A stretch of DNA of 60,000 nt. Source: Antedon mediterranea. Taxonomy: Eukaryota; Echinodermata; Crinoidea; Comatulida; Antedonidae. The stretch's first letter is position 1. The number at the start of each line of letters is the position of its first letter. The stretch covers positions 25,772,412 through 25,832,411 of the forward strand of contig NC_092675.1 of NCBI RefSeq assembly GCF_964355755.1, read 5' to 3'. Both the position numbers and the translations under genes were made by a program. Below the pieces are notes generated by a model. It was given only the letters and a program-made list of their open reading frames with translations, had not been told where the DNA came from and ran no database searches. Positions 52,401 through 56,531 of the stretch are shown piece after piece.

Positions 52401-55101
52401 CTGCTACAGAGCTGAAATAAACCAAACTTGTGTAAATCATGAGATAAAATACATGCAATTTTACTTGGAGGGTTAGCGAAGTTTTTTTTTTCTTTTTCTT
52501 TTTTCTTATGATATTCAACAACTATTGAATGGGCATTTGATTAATTCATTGTATTTGTTATCCTGTATGTTATTATATTGTGGAAATAAATAAAATAAAA
52601 TAAATTGAAAAATGATAATTATTTACATTACGTTAAATGTTAATATTGTTTTCAGGCTATAGGCCTATATGTGTTTTTTGATAAAAATGTCCATCTTATA
52701 GGTTTAGTTGTTACTAATTTAATTTTACATCCAAACTAATTACGTGTAACACGTAGGCTCATAAAAGGCGGGTTATCGTACCATAATGCCACTAAGCGGT
52801 AGCAAATGCCCATCAAATAATATTGCATGGACCTATATATCGATGTACAGGTCTATGTTTATTGTACAAACTGTTCAAAATTAAGCCCCTTGTCATGTTT
52901 ATTCAACCTACTACAAAAAAAAAAAAATAATATTTCCATTTCAGGTTTTACATACTTTTTGTTTAGTATTCGTCCATGTAACAGGGCATAATCTGAATTA
53001 GTATCTATCGCCCATTCGAAAAATTCATCAGTAGCTGATAAACTGTAATTTACATAAAATGTCTCCTCGGCGACAACTGTGCTGGGAACATCACCAACCC
53101 AAGCAAACGATAAGCCTAAATTGAGAAACAAATATTAAAATTTGTTAAAATCATCAATAATATACTCGTTTTACGAGTGGCAGTTTCAGGACGTTATTTT
53201 TGTGATAAAATATCATTCTGTCTGGGCATACATTATTTTGTGTAAAACTAACACAACCTTATTTTCTATCAATGTCAACAATATTTATTTACTTTTCATT
53301 TTACATTTTATGGAAATGCGAATGTGAATGGCGCATAACATCGAAGTGTTGACGTTTTTTAGTAAAAATTGTCCACAAAACTGAAAAAGTAAATTACATT
53401 TGGAATAGATTATAATTTTGCCAATAACACATAACTCGTTACTTCATCATCGATAATAATAATATAATTCAATAATAATAATAAAAATATAATTTTAGAA
53501 TGGACAGCATTGGACCGCTGATAATGAATTAACACAACCGTAAATATTTAAAGCTTGGTTCCCACTAGGCCGCAACGCAAGGACGTAAACGCAACGCAAG
53601 CGAGTTGACCAATAAAAAGCGACAGTTCGATTAACTTATCGCTTCTGATTGGTCAAATCCCTTACGTTGCGTTACGTCGTTGTGTTGCGTCTCTAGTGGG
53701 AACCACGCATAAGATGGTCTGTACGTATTCATAATTAGCGTGGACGCAACGCAATGGCGCACGCAACGCAAGTTACGCATTATAAAGCGTGGTTCCCACT
53801 ATAACGCAACGCAGCGACGTATCGACGCAAAATGGTGTATTGCGTAAACACAAGTGGGAACCAACGACGCAATAGTGCTGCAAACATTGCAGGTTTGATT
53901 TCATTTTCTAACGTTGCGTAAGTTGCGTTACGTTGCATCGCTAGTGAGAACCACGCTTTAGCGACAGTTTGAATGCATGATCCACCACCGCGTCGTGATT
54001 GGTCAAATTACTAGCGGTCCGCTTCGTCCGGTCCTTGCCATCCAAATGAGAACGCTTTAACCTTACTTCGGTAATGTACTGAATTGTTACAAAGAAATAC
54101 AACTTACTTAATTACAACTATGAAAAGGGTCACAGCAAGTGTAGTATAATCATCAGAAATATAACAACAAAACCAAAATGGAAGTACTAGATACTGTCGA
54201 TTATACTCATTAGTACGGGAATGAAAGGTAGTCATTTTGAAAATAATTAGCCTACATTTCTTGAATGTTTCTCCAGACAATTTATGCTAACTTCACTTCA
54301 TATATCTAATCGATTTCATCATGTTATTATTCACAATATTAATCTTCGGTGCCGTTTTCTTACTGTATGCAAGAATCGTGCTTCAAGTTAGCATCACTGC
54401 TTTTTTCGTCGAATCATAAAAAAAAAACGTTCATACAATACTCGTTTGCACTTTCTTCATAAGGAAAAAACACAGTAACATTTACGAATAACTCCATGTT
54501 TTAAAACTTTAATTCTGTGTTAAGAAAGTGAATACAATGAGACAAATAGGCCTACAATTAGGCCTATTATCGATTTTTTTTATATTTTATCGATATATCA
54601 ATATTGATTGCTTGGTGCTCGTGTAGCCTAATCATTTTCTTTTGATGCTGCCTTCAAAATGCAAAACACGAAGAGGATGTTTATGTTATATTTTCAGAAG
54701 TCATATTCATATAAATATAATAAGTTACATATAGGAACCGGCCAAAAAACAATACACCAATGCACTAAGCAAATTATCGACATAATAGAGTGTTCAAATT
54801 AAAAATGCTTTTAATGTTTACGTTTCATAACATTTATCAACAGTCTAGTCATTTATTAACAGTCTAGTTCAAATTAATAGTTGATACTGATAGTGCAAAA
54901 GTAAGATCAGGGAATGAAGGATGAAAAATGAAATTGAAGTAGGTGAGCCTAACAAATAATAAATCTACAATTTGTAAAAAAATAATAATAAACTTTACCT
55001 TTTGCGCGACAGTCAAATACATTGTCTTTATCTTCAGATCCAGCATCTAACGACCAACAGTGAAAAGTTGAATCACCCAAATTATGCCATCCATAACCTC
55101 T
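8633..55101 (-). CDS. receptor-type (membrane) guanylate cyclase, 19 exons, 5' end missing
   Basis: Makes cGMP from GTP at the plasma membrane. The 19 exons have consistent phases and total 2691 nt, encoding 896 residues plus stop. Residue numbers count from the first exon seen. 1-197: extracellular region with many Cys and no visible ANF-receptor signature. 198-228: Cys-rich juxtamembrane segment '[12 protein letters not shown]'. About 229-252: membrane helix. About 265-545: kinase-homology domain, with the ATP-lysine motif 'LAVKRI', but 'HGRLTSSN' in place of the HRD loop and 'DYG' for DFG, so probably a pseudokinase. About 565-612: signalling-helix linker '[12 protein letters not shown]'. 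About 612-808: cyclase domain. Metal Asp in 'DIVGFT' (642) and 'GDAY' (686), guanine-selecting Glu (682) and Cys in 'YCLFGD' (754), and Asn/Arg in 'NTASRME' (761/765) are all present, so it should be active. The ligand is unknown. The signal peptide exon was not found. Confidence 0.95.
8918..10293. other. intron between w18 and w19
   Basis: No exon or mobile element recognised; two TAGGCCTA sites (9175, 10066). Confidence 0.7.
10294..10385 (-). CDS. guanylate cyclase exon w18 (end of cyclase domain)
   Basis: Acceptor tatttttcag, donor AAG|gtaaat. It encodes '[20 protein letters not shown]' and '[10 protein letters not shown]'. Phase 2 start, phase 0 end. Confidence 0.95.
10674..10772 (-). 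CDS. guanylate cyclase exon w17 (catalytic core, Cys and Asn/Arg)
   Basis: Acceptor acattttag, donor GAAG|gtatgc. It encodes '[20 protein letters not shown]' and '[12 protein letters not shown]', with the guanine-recognising Cys and the catalytic Asn and Arg. Confidence 0.97.
10773..13448. other. intron between w16 and w17
   Basis: AT-rich and without recognised exons. A taaataaagctaatcaatca tail near 11741 looks like the end of a LINE copy. Confidence 0.65.
11730..11757 (+). repeat. LINE-like 3' tail with short (AATC)n
   Basis: aataaagc followed by about four AATC units, a form often left by CR1/L2-type LINE 3' ends. The upstream part was not matched to another copy. Confidence 0.3.
13449..13601 (-). 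CDS. guanylate cyclase exon w16 (catalytic core)
   Basis: Acceptor ttccacattag, donor TCTG|gtaagt. With the split Tyr it encodes '[20 protein letters not shown]' to 'IRAGIHS', the conserved middle of the cyclase domain. Confidence 0.96.
13602..16112. other. intron between w15 and w16, part downstream of LINE
   Basis: Contains the SINE tail (13994-14178) and the LINE 3' UTR. At 15346-15363 the string tggccgagcagttaaggc resembles the A box of tRNA-Ser/Leu, but no matching B box was found, so only a decayed tRNA-derived repeat can be suggested. Otherwise nothing recognised. Confidence 0.6.
13994..14178 (-). mobile_element. SINE tail fragment with internal duplication
   Basis: Reverse orientation of the element tail seen at 41665-41830 and 51961-52225 (gataccc...cattgtcattttttcag on the other strand). 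The terminal ~63 bp, starting tccaaaggcaaataactgaa, is present twice in direct tandem. Confidence 0.75.
15704..19170 (-). mobile_element. LINE (CR1/L2/Jockey group) inserted in guanylate cyclase intron
   Basis: The long open frame (16113-19169) is followed by a 3' UTR of about 400 bases with AATAAA at 15722-15727 (minus strand) and ends in a (TA)n tract near 15704-15718. The 5' end above 19170 loses the reading frame and no ORF1 was seen, so the copy may be 5'-truncated or have a diverged ORF1. It lies in the same direction as the host gene, in the 6.3-kb intron between w15 and w16. The 3' UTR is shared with the fragment at 3022-3260. Confidence 0.9.
16113..19169 (-). CDS. LINE ORF2: APE endonuclease plus reverse transcriptase, open frame intact
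   Basis: Stop-to-stop frame of 1018 codons; the first Met is at residue 151, so the true start is unclear and may lie upstream or use the open segment without Met. The endonuclease runs over about residues 70-280: 'HLNIRSL' (72-78), 'LSET' (99-102), 'RLDRR...GGG', 'GDLNCDV' (207-213) and 'LSDHSMPF', i.e. the Asn, Glu, Asp/Asn and Asp-His positions of APE nucleases. The reverse transcriptase follows: '[19 protein letters not shown]', '[12 protein letters not shown]', '[11 protein letters not shown]', '[20 protein letters not shown]' and catalytic 'YADD'. A C-terminal tail of about 200 residues follows. No internal stop or frameshift was found, so the protein could still be functional. Confidence 0.92.
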   Translation of the reverse strand, partial: PKSLRSTLKPESEKETNNTTECSQAIDDVLINDNHSYVINNRNNTITDINQIVKKDPHIFEELNQKGFIFAHLNIRSLDLHFDELQRILNNNNFNVFGLSETFLDNTFIDEDFHVDNYILHRLDRRKTKKGGGVALYINLKTNHKIRNDLMCNELELLSIEIVRDKCKNLIVLLWYRPPNTTAVLFEYLQNIFQKIELEHKDIMMMGDLNCDVMSDNPHCYTKKLIELSENFNLKQIIEEPTRIEKHSSTLIDVMYFSNVSKILKSGVIHVGLSDHSMPFAIIGKGAKNNKDSNKTNKIIKQDHNYKMTRNFKKFNEDSFLNDLLMVNWNGITASGDVSQSAKLLETTLTNILDKHAPWKKHRVRKKTAPWLSDDVIENMRERDKLKRECKHSKNESLWKRYRKYRNMCNKLIRKSKANFIQESIKENKNDVKKTWDTIRYIISSKKKTQTIQTICNDNGDVLYKAKDIANEINTFFSNIGSNLASQIHEPINDINYDEIDAFTENNFEFEHITCEFVYKYLSNLSKNKATGHDNLPPGILKLSAPIISPTITRIINHSFTTCKFPNTWKIAKVTPIFKNGEKTNPNNYRPISVLPILSKIIERVVFNQLYAFLNNNNLLCINQSGFRPSYSTSTALTKVTEDWYSAIDEGKLVGICLLDFKKAFDTVNHNILLSKLRLYGLSKYVLKWFESYLSERKQFTNVNNTLSDYTHIQCGVPQGSIVGPLAFLLYINDLSKVVNKCKISMYADDTIIYCSSKNENEIYQSINEELIQIDDWLKNNKLSLNVSKSEFMLIGSTNRLATTKEKNRSVNIDNDVVPRVRYCKHLGIIIDEHLSWKNQIEYIRGKALNGLGMLRRCSYYFPQNILKHIANSIVIPYLSYCNIIWGNSSQTLMKRVQTIQNRTARIVCGLTWDTPSSEALRQINWSPLFYQDRYECCMVIYKVLTDNAPPYLNNVFTFNDINYNLRHSDTHLFIPKPKTDFKKRSLSYRGAIIWNSLNVDTLPNSVKLFKTYLKNAL
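19171..19921. other. intron between w15 and w16, part upstream of LINE
   Basis: Nothing recognised beyond the LINE 5' junction near 19170. Confidence 0.6.
19922..20061 (-). CDS. guanylate cyclase exon w15 (catalytic core, metal Asp)
   Basis: Acceptor cccttacag, donor GCAT|gtaagt. It encodes '[20 protein letters not shown]' to 'YKVETIGDA'. It holds both metal-binding Asp residues and the Glu that selects guanine. Confidence 0.96.
20221..20625. repeat. direct tandem duplication, unit about 199 bp
   Basis: Two diverged copies start at ctccagattcatgctttgaa (20231) and ctccagactcatgctttgaa (20430) and run through tcctaattatcc and attttaaacatagaga. Located inside the intron between w14 and w15. 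Confidence 0.85.
20734..20821 (-). CDS. guanylate cyclase exon w14 (cyclase domain start)
   Basis: Acceptor cctctcag, donor TTCAG|gtacgc. It encodes '[20 protein letters not shown]' and 'FEGCTIFFS', the highly conserved entry to the class III cyclase fold. Confidence 0.95.
20822..22388. other. intron between w13 and w14
   Basis: AT-rich; no exon, element or repeat recognised. Confidence 0.65.
22389..22602 (-). CDS. guanylate cyclase exon w13 (end of kinase-homology, signalling helix)
   Basis: Acceptor ttctatgcag, donor TACA|gtaggt. It encodes '[20 protein letters not shown]' and the coiled-coil linker '[20 protein letters not shown]', which couples receptor dimers to the cyclase. The Ser codon is split with w14. 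Confidence 0.94.
22603..24217. other. intron between w12 and w13
   Basis: AT-rich; contains only a short (ATTA)n run (23173-23194). No exon recognised. Confidence 0.65.
24218..24383 (-). CDS. guanylate cyclase exon w12 (kinase-homology C-lobe)
   Basis: Acceptor tattttgtag; the donor GAG|gttggt is weaker than usual but is the one that keeps frame with w13. It encodes '[16 protein letters not shown]', '[15 protein letters not shown]' and 'CPCPKEYIE'. Using the gtaatt four bases on would break the frame. Confidence 0.88.
24384..25348. other. intron between w11 and w12
   Basis: Holds one MITE family 2 copy (25020-25162); otherwise nothing recognised. Confidence 0.65.
25020..25162. mobile_element. 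MITE family 2 copy, diverged
   Basis: Left end aagctctatctaactgtcaa and right end tttgatagtgtagacaaagt are the family 2 terminal repeats; the interior has ccaaaatatggtagtgatat, the reverse of the family interior. Confidence 0.75.
25349..25490 (-). CDS. guanylate cyclase exon w11 (kinase-homology, DYG segment)
   Basis: Acceptor atattttcag, donor TACAG|gtgagt. The split Asp plus 'YGMPLT' gives DYG in place of DFG; then '[11 protein letters not shown]' and 'PTTDVYS' (the APE and D-V-Y-S blocks). Confidence 0.94.
25741..25893. repeat. minisatellite, about ten units of ~16 bp
   Basis: Degenerate units around ggggccgagttgactt, each carrying the gccga core, in an otherwise AT-rich intron. Units differ from one another by several bases, so the array is old. 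Confidence 0.88.
25894..30421. other. intron between w10 and w11
   Basis: About 4.5 kb of AT-rich sequence with short chance open frames and no recognised exon, RNA gene or element; one TAGGCCTA site (29574). Confidence 0.6.
30422..30543 (-). CDS. guanylate cyclase exon w10 (kinase-homology, degenerate catalytic loop)
   Basis: Acceptor tttttttag, donor ACAG|gtaaat. It encodes '[16 protein letters not shown]' and '[20 protein letters not shown]'. The catalytic Asp of HRD is replaced (H-G-R), as in other receptor guanylate cyclases, arguing against kinase activity. Confidence 0.95.
30544..31265. other. intron between w9 and w10
   Basis: Nothing recognised except a TAGGCCTA site at 30966. Confidence 0.65.
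31266..31409 (-). CDS. guanylate cyclase exon w9 (kinase-homology)
   Basis: Acceptor tttttatag, donor TTCAG|gtaacg. It encodes '[16 protein letters not shown]', '[17 protein letters not shown]' and 'LNWGF', all hallmark blocks of membrane guanylate cyclase kinase-homology domains. Confidence 0.95.
31455..31489. repeat. (TTA)n microsatellite
   Basis: About eleven near-perfect TTA units in the short intron between w8 and w9. Confidence 0.9.
31561..31647 (-). CDS. guanylate cyclase exon w8 (kinase-homology, ATP-lysine)
   Basis: Acceptor tttttttag, donor GTAAG|gtaggt. It encodes '[20 protein letters not shown]' and 'IRKEVKSV'; the Lys in 'AVKR' aligns with the ATP-contacting Lys of kinases, and '[14 protein letters not shown]' is the alphaC region typical of this family. 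Confidence 0.93.
31648..33065. other. intron between w7 and w8, first part
   Basis: Contains MITE family 1 (32720-32848) and TAGGCCTA sites at 31974 and 32890. A 109-codon open frame near 31716-32045 on the minus strand is compositionally biased and lacks any domain. Confidence 0.6.
32720..32848. mobile_element. MITE family 1 copy, compact
   Basis: Ends aagcttagttcccaataaga and gtcctagtgggaatcaagctt are inverted repeats; the interior agttgaccaatcacaagtga / attggttaaactgcttacgt folds back. About 129 bp, no coding capacity. Confidence 0.82.
33066..34643. repeat. tandem duplication, copy 1 (1578 bp)
   Basis: Starts aattattatcattatttttg and is repeated directly from 34644 with few substitutions and small indels. 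Each copy carries a stretch ending gaggtaaataaatgaaatga that looks like a LINE 3' end. Copy 1 has TAGGCCTA at 33387 where copy 2 has only TA. Confidence 0.95.
34644..36201. repeat. tandem duplication, copy 2 (about 1558 bp)
   Basis: Directly follows copy 1. Differences include an extra tgaagaaatat-type block near 34710, loss of a ggccta hexamer near 34978, and a longer G run near 35921-35930. Both copies lie in the intron between w7 and w8 and contain no recognised exon. Confidence 0.95.
37318..37419. mobile_element. small hairpin element
   Basis: gtatagttgaatgcct at the left and aggcattctcaactatac at the right are inverted repeats about 100 bp apart, the form of a very short MITE. No second copy was found in the window. 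Confidence 0.55.
37474..37620. mobile_element. MITE family 2 copy
   Basis: Left end aagccttgtctacactatca and right end gatagtgtagacagagctt; interior catatcactaccatatttga. It is the best-preserved copy and gives the family consensus used for the copies at 8549 and 56398. Confidence 0.87.
37621..38633. other. intron between w7 and w8, last part
   Basis: No exon or element recognised; short open frames only. Confidence 0.6.
38634..38775 (-). CDS. guanylate cyclase exon w7 (kinase-homology N-lobe)
   Basis: Acceptor aatgatag, donor CTTTA|gtaagt. It encodes '[20 protein letters not shown]' and '[16 protein letters not shown]'; the corresponding stretch in related cyclases carries the loose glycine loop. 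Phases 2 and 2. Confidence 0.88.
38776..39246. other. intron between w6 and w7
   Basis: AT-rich, nothing recognised. Confidence 0.7.
39247..39319 (-). CDS. guanylate cyclase exon w6 (cytoplasmic juxtamembrane)
   Basis: Acceptor catctttag, donor CCAG|gtaaat. Twenty-four codons, '[20 protein letters not shown]' then 'EIKP', the end of the membrane helix and the 'ESW.I..deI' motif that opens the kinase-homology region of membrane guanylate cyclases. Confidence 0.9.
39320..41296. other. intron between w5 and w6
   Basis: Holds a run of G (40066-40079) and a run of C (41198-41212, followed by A) and one TAGGCCTA site (39569). No exon or element recognised. Confidence 0.65.
41297..41448 (-). CDS. 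guanylate cyclase exon w5 (juxtamembrane Cys knot and membrane helix)
   Basis: Acceptor attttgtag, donor CTG|gtaagc. It encodes '[18 protein letters not shown]', then '[12 protein letters not shown]', then the hydrophobic helix '[20 protein letters not shown]'. The C-G-D-x-x-C...D-C-x-x-C-P-x-D-C-G spacing is a small disulfide module directly outside the membrane. Confidence 0.9.
41607..41647. repeat. (TA)n tract between 14-bp direct repeats
   Basis: tactatgacgttat occurs at 41607-41620 and again at 41634-41647, separated only by TA repeats. It adjoins the SINE tail at 41665. Confidence 0.8.
41665..41830 (+). mobile_element. SINE tail fragment
   Basis: tgaagggctagcgttgcccg, ctgctaacttttctggctgt and tgagatccagccactgatac match the 3' half of the element at 51961-52225 and, inverted, 13994-14178. 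It gives a 62-codon open frame by chance. Confidence 0.78.
41831..44440. other. intron between w4 and w5, first part
   Basis: AT-rich; a perfect 14-bp stem palindrome at 44312-44343 and otherwise nothing recognised. Confidence 0.6.
44312..44343. repeat. perfect short hairpin
   Basis: cagggaagagttaa, four-base loop, then ttaactcttccctg: a 14-bp perfect stem. Confidence 0.8.
44441..44600 (+). mobile_element. SINE head/body fragment, forward member of inverted pair
   Basis: cgagttagaaccttgattgg (B-box-like), then ctttttctcattctcac and aaattaattaattaaattca ... ggtggtttagaat, the same order as at 55590-55735. Confidence 0.72.
44601..44750 (-). mobile_element. SINE head/body fragment, reverse member of inverted pair
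   Basis: On the minus strand: tataatggttacgacatctg (A-box-like), gagttcggatcttggttggg (B-box-like), ctttttctcattcccat, then cacctggtggtttagaat. A tRNA-like head joined to the same body as the other copies. Confidence 0.72.
44751..46146. other. intron between w4 and w5, middle part
   Basis: One TAGGCCTA (44981); no exon or element recognised. Confidence 0.6.
46147..46410. mobile_element. decayed MITE family 1-like element hosting a second MITE
   Basis: Outer ends ggcttggttccacc and cttgcgttgtgtcctag resemble family 1 ends and flank the hairpin element at 46174-46336. Confidence 0.5.
46174..46336. mobile_element. MITE family 3, long-arm hairpin
   Basis: Arms of about 65 bp: taagccgattttccactagg ... 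gtcagcttacacgcatgcgta on the left and the near-exact reverse complement on the right (tacgcatgcgtataagctga ... cctagtggaaaatcggctt). A ~30-bp loop separates them. Confidence 0.88.
46411..48850. other. intron between w4 and w5, AT-rich middle
   Basis: No exon, element or RNA gene recognised. Confidence 0.6.
48851..48902. repeat. perfect 26-bp tandem duplication
   Basis: The unit beginning acataatattaaagcggat occurs twice without mismatch. Confidence 0.93.
49225..49305. repeat. fragment related to the foldback element at 50.6-51.3 kb
   Basis: gatggcgattgatgacaatg followed by attattgctactgtatacag matches the extra segment of the foldback right arm (gatggcgattgatgaaaatt, attattgctactgtgtgtat). 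Confidence 0.65.
50297..50448. mobile_element. short hairpin element (family 4)
   Basis: aaggccaatttacacag at the left and ctgtgtaaactggcctt at the right are inverted repeats; atcctatattatttg and taggatctgtatatcctt add inner pairing. Confidence 0.72.
50482..50637. mobile_element. MITE family 1 copy
   Basis: taaagcttggttcccacatg at the left, cctagtggaaaagaagcttta at the right, with gattggtcaa and ACGCAA-rich inner arms as in the other copies. Confidence 0.82.
50653..51317. mobile_element. foldback element with ~300-bp inverted arms
   Basis: The left arm (cattagagccataaatagag, tttgtgtccaacta, aaaggctttaa, gttactgcgaacatgatttt) is repeated in reverse on the right (aaaatcatgttcgcagtaac, ttaaagccttgtg, tagttggacacaaa, tatatatggctctg). 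The centre (about 50896-50998) is unusually GC-rich and unique. The right arm carries an extra ~65-bp segment. Confidence 0.85.
51621..51828 (-). CDS. guanylate cyclase exon w4 (ectodomain)
   Basis: Acceptor tatttttag, donor GTCG|gtaagt. Sixty-nine codons from '[15 protein letters not shown]' through '[19 protein letters not shown]' to 'LTVEEAV', then the split Val codon that joins w5. An NGT sequon is visible. Confidence 0.85.
51829..52290. other. intron between w3 and w4
   Basis: Filled mostly by a SINE copy (51961-52225); TAGGCCTA at 51891 and 52275. Confidence 0.75.
51961..52225 (+). mobile_element. SINE copy, body plus tail
   Basis: Joins in one piece the body (tttctcattatcacag, aattaattaattaaatttca, ccgggcggttta) and the tail (catgaagggctagtgttgtc, gctgttttactttatcgttt, aatttgcctttgga), showing that the separate fragments elsewhere belong to one element. 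Confidence 0.82.
52291..52411 (-). CDS. guanylate cyclase exon w3 (ectodomain, Cys-rich)
   Basis: Acceptor ttatttcag, donor GTG|gtaaga. Forty codons with six cysteines, including '[10 protein letters not shown]', '[14 protein letters not shown]', and an NTT sequon. Phase 1 start, phase 0 end. Confidence 0.82.
52412..52955. other. intron between w2 and w3
   Basis: Contains a ggaaataaataaaataaaat tract (about 52583-52612) like a LINE tail and TAGGCCTA at 52660. Nothing else recognised. Confidence 0.6.
52956..53115 (-). CDS. guanylate cyclase exon w2 (ectodomain)
   Basis: Acceptor caatttag, donor AAAAA|gtatgt. It encodes '[20 protein letters not shown]' and '[16 protein letters not shown]', a strand-rich segment with an N-glycosylation sequon (NYS). 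Phases 2 and 2 fit w1 and w3. Confidence 0.8.
53549..53710. mobile_element. MITE family 1 copy
   Basis: aagcttggttcccactaggc at the left and ctctagtgggaaccacgc at the right; interior gagttgaccaataaaaagcg pairs with cgcttctgattggtcaaat. Confidence 0.85.
53782..53960. mobile_element. MITE family 1 copy
   Basis: taaagcgtggttcccactat at the left and gctagtgagaaccacgcttta at the right. Interior gtgctgcaaacattgcaggt is the inverse of the interior at 6082-6352, so these two form a subfamily. Confidence 0.85.
54999..55101 (-). CDS. guanylate cyclase exon w1 (ectodomain)
   Basis: Acceptor tatttag, donor AAAAG|gtaaag. It starts in phase 0 and encodes '[20 protein letters not shown]' and, after a gap, 'DNVFDCRAK'. 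First exon recognised; it has no start methionine, so at least one more 5' exon is needed. Confidence 0.75.
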
Positions 55102-55589
55102 CTAAATAAATAAGAAAAAAACCATTTAGAGCATACGATTATTAAAGACCCATTCCCTACAATTTGTGACTTTTTTTCACGCCGCTGCTCTAGCCAGCTA
55201 GGTCCCATGAGGACTACTCATTTATAAGCTAAAGCAAGCAGCAGTTATAGGCCTAGTATCTAAGACCGGCAGTTTTGCGACTTTGTAAACTCGACTATAA
55301 TTTATAGTCACTTGTATCACCGTGAAGTCACGTTGTCTCTAGAGGGTATTCAGTTGCATGCCTATAGGCTGACGTCACACACACAGCACATTAAAGTTCA
55401 AAATTGACCATTTTTAAATGGGCATGTGATTTTTAAAGAACTATCTTTGATTTGTATGTATTTTTTCCGATTAAAGAACATCTTTTTAATAATTAATCAT
55501 AAATATATCTGAAGAAAGAACAATGATTAATTTTAAAATTTCGAGCAGCGTTTATTGTAAGAAATATTTCTTGTTTAATAATGCATAAG

Positions 55590-55735
55590 AAGGTCTGGGT
55601 TCGAGTCTCGGTTGGGGCGACTTTTTCTCATTCTCACAGAATTTCTTATCTTATCGTTTCAAATTAATTAATTAAATTTCAGTATATCACCGGGCGGTTT
55701 AGAGTTAATGTTCTTTGCCTGTTGTGTTTATTATA
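55590..55735 (+). mobile_element. tRNA-headed SINE copy (head plus body)
   Basis: gggttcgagtctc (55597-55609) is a good pol III B box, followed by cggttggggcgactttttct, cattctcacag, aaattaattaattaaatttca and ccgggcggtttaga. The tail is missing. Confidence 0.78.
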
Positions 55736-55739
55736 ATAT

Positions 55740-56350
55740 ACTTTAAAAGCATTAAACCAGGTCATTCCTGGTCTTAAATATGTACGTTTTATGGTAAATT
55801 ATGATAAAAAGAGAGAAACAATGCACTACCTAAGTACCTCGCGGTGAATGTCCTCTCGTGGACGGTCTTTAGGCCTAGCCTAGCTCGGCTTGGTTTTGCA
55901 GGCCTATAGCTGGTAAACATCGGTACGGTAACGTACAAACATCGTACACTAGCTAATAGGCCTAGCCTAACTTTGCATAGTTGCTGTATTAATTGTCTTT
56001 CTATTTTTTTCAGAATCCGTTGATTGGTGAAAACCCGGCATTTTCATCCATTTGTTTTGGCCTTACGATCGATCGAAAAGTGAGTGATAGCTTACAGAAG
56101 AAAATATCAATCCGCGCCCAATGCATGTTGGGATTTATAGTGGGCCGCTTAAATGATTAGAATCGACTTATTTTTCACATTTTTAAGCGTTTAAAGACGA
56201 AAAAAGTTATCTCAATACCACCATATAGTATTTATTTTTATATTAAATGTAGTTTGTGACCTTGAATTAGATCTAAAAAACGAGTGAATGAGACTTTAAA
56301 TGAAAATTATGAAAATTGTTATGATATTGATAACCGGCGCAACAAGTGGA
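55740..56350. repeat. probable dispersed repeat
   Basis: Carries two copies of taggcctagccta (55870, 55957). The sequence looks like an interspersed repeat but no second copy exists in the window, so the call is weak. Confidence 0.3.
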
Positions 56351-56397
56351 ATTAGGACAAACAAAAATACTACAAATGATGATGAAATGATGTTGTT

Positions 56398-56531
56398 AAG
56401 ATTTGTCTCCACTGTCACATTTTATGTGACAATATAATGTGATATGCCCATGGACATGACGATGTCATATTTAAGTATATCACCACCATATTTGGGGACA
56501 TCATACTTATGTGTAGGCCTATACACAGCTT
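56398..56531. mobile_element. MITE family 2 copy carrying TAGGCCTA
   Basis: Left end aagatttgtctccactgtca, right end gtgtaggcctatacacagctt, interior catatttaagtatatcacca. Its right end contains six extra bases relative to the copy at 37474-37620. Confidence 0.8.

Larger units (their letters stand above)
53116..54998. other. intron between w1 and w2
   Basis: Holds two MITE family 1 copies and two TAGGCCTA sites 12 bp apart (54547, 54559). Confidence 0.65.
1620..56521. repeat. dispersed palindrome TAGGCCTA, 22 sites
   Basis: Starts at 1620, 2067, 4269, 7066, 9175, 10066, 29574, 30966, 31974, 32890, 33387, 39569, 44981, 51891, 52275, 52660, 54547, 54559, 55248, 55870, 55957 and 56514 (counted by eye). 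Flanks differ from site to site. None falls in an exon. There is a 19.5-kb gap without any between 10073 and 29574. Confidence 0.85.

Noticed and set aside
55848-55890. Possible upstream cyclase exon ending GAG|gtactt on the minus strand, in phase 0
   Set aside because: The reading frame would fit, but the peptide has no conserved feature, no clear acceptor was found, and the surrounding sequence looks like a dispersed repeat.
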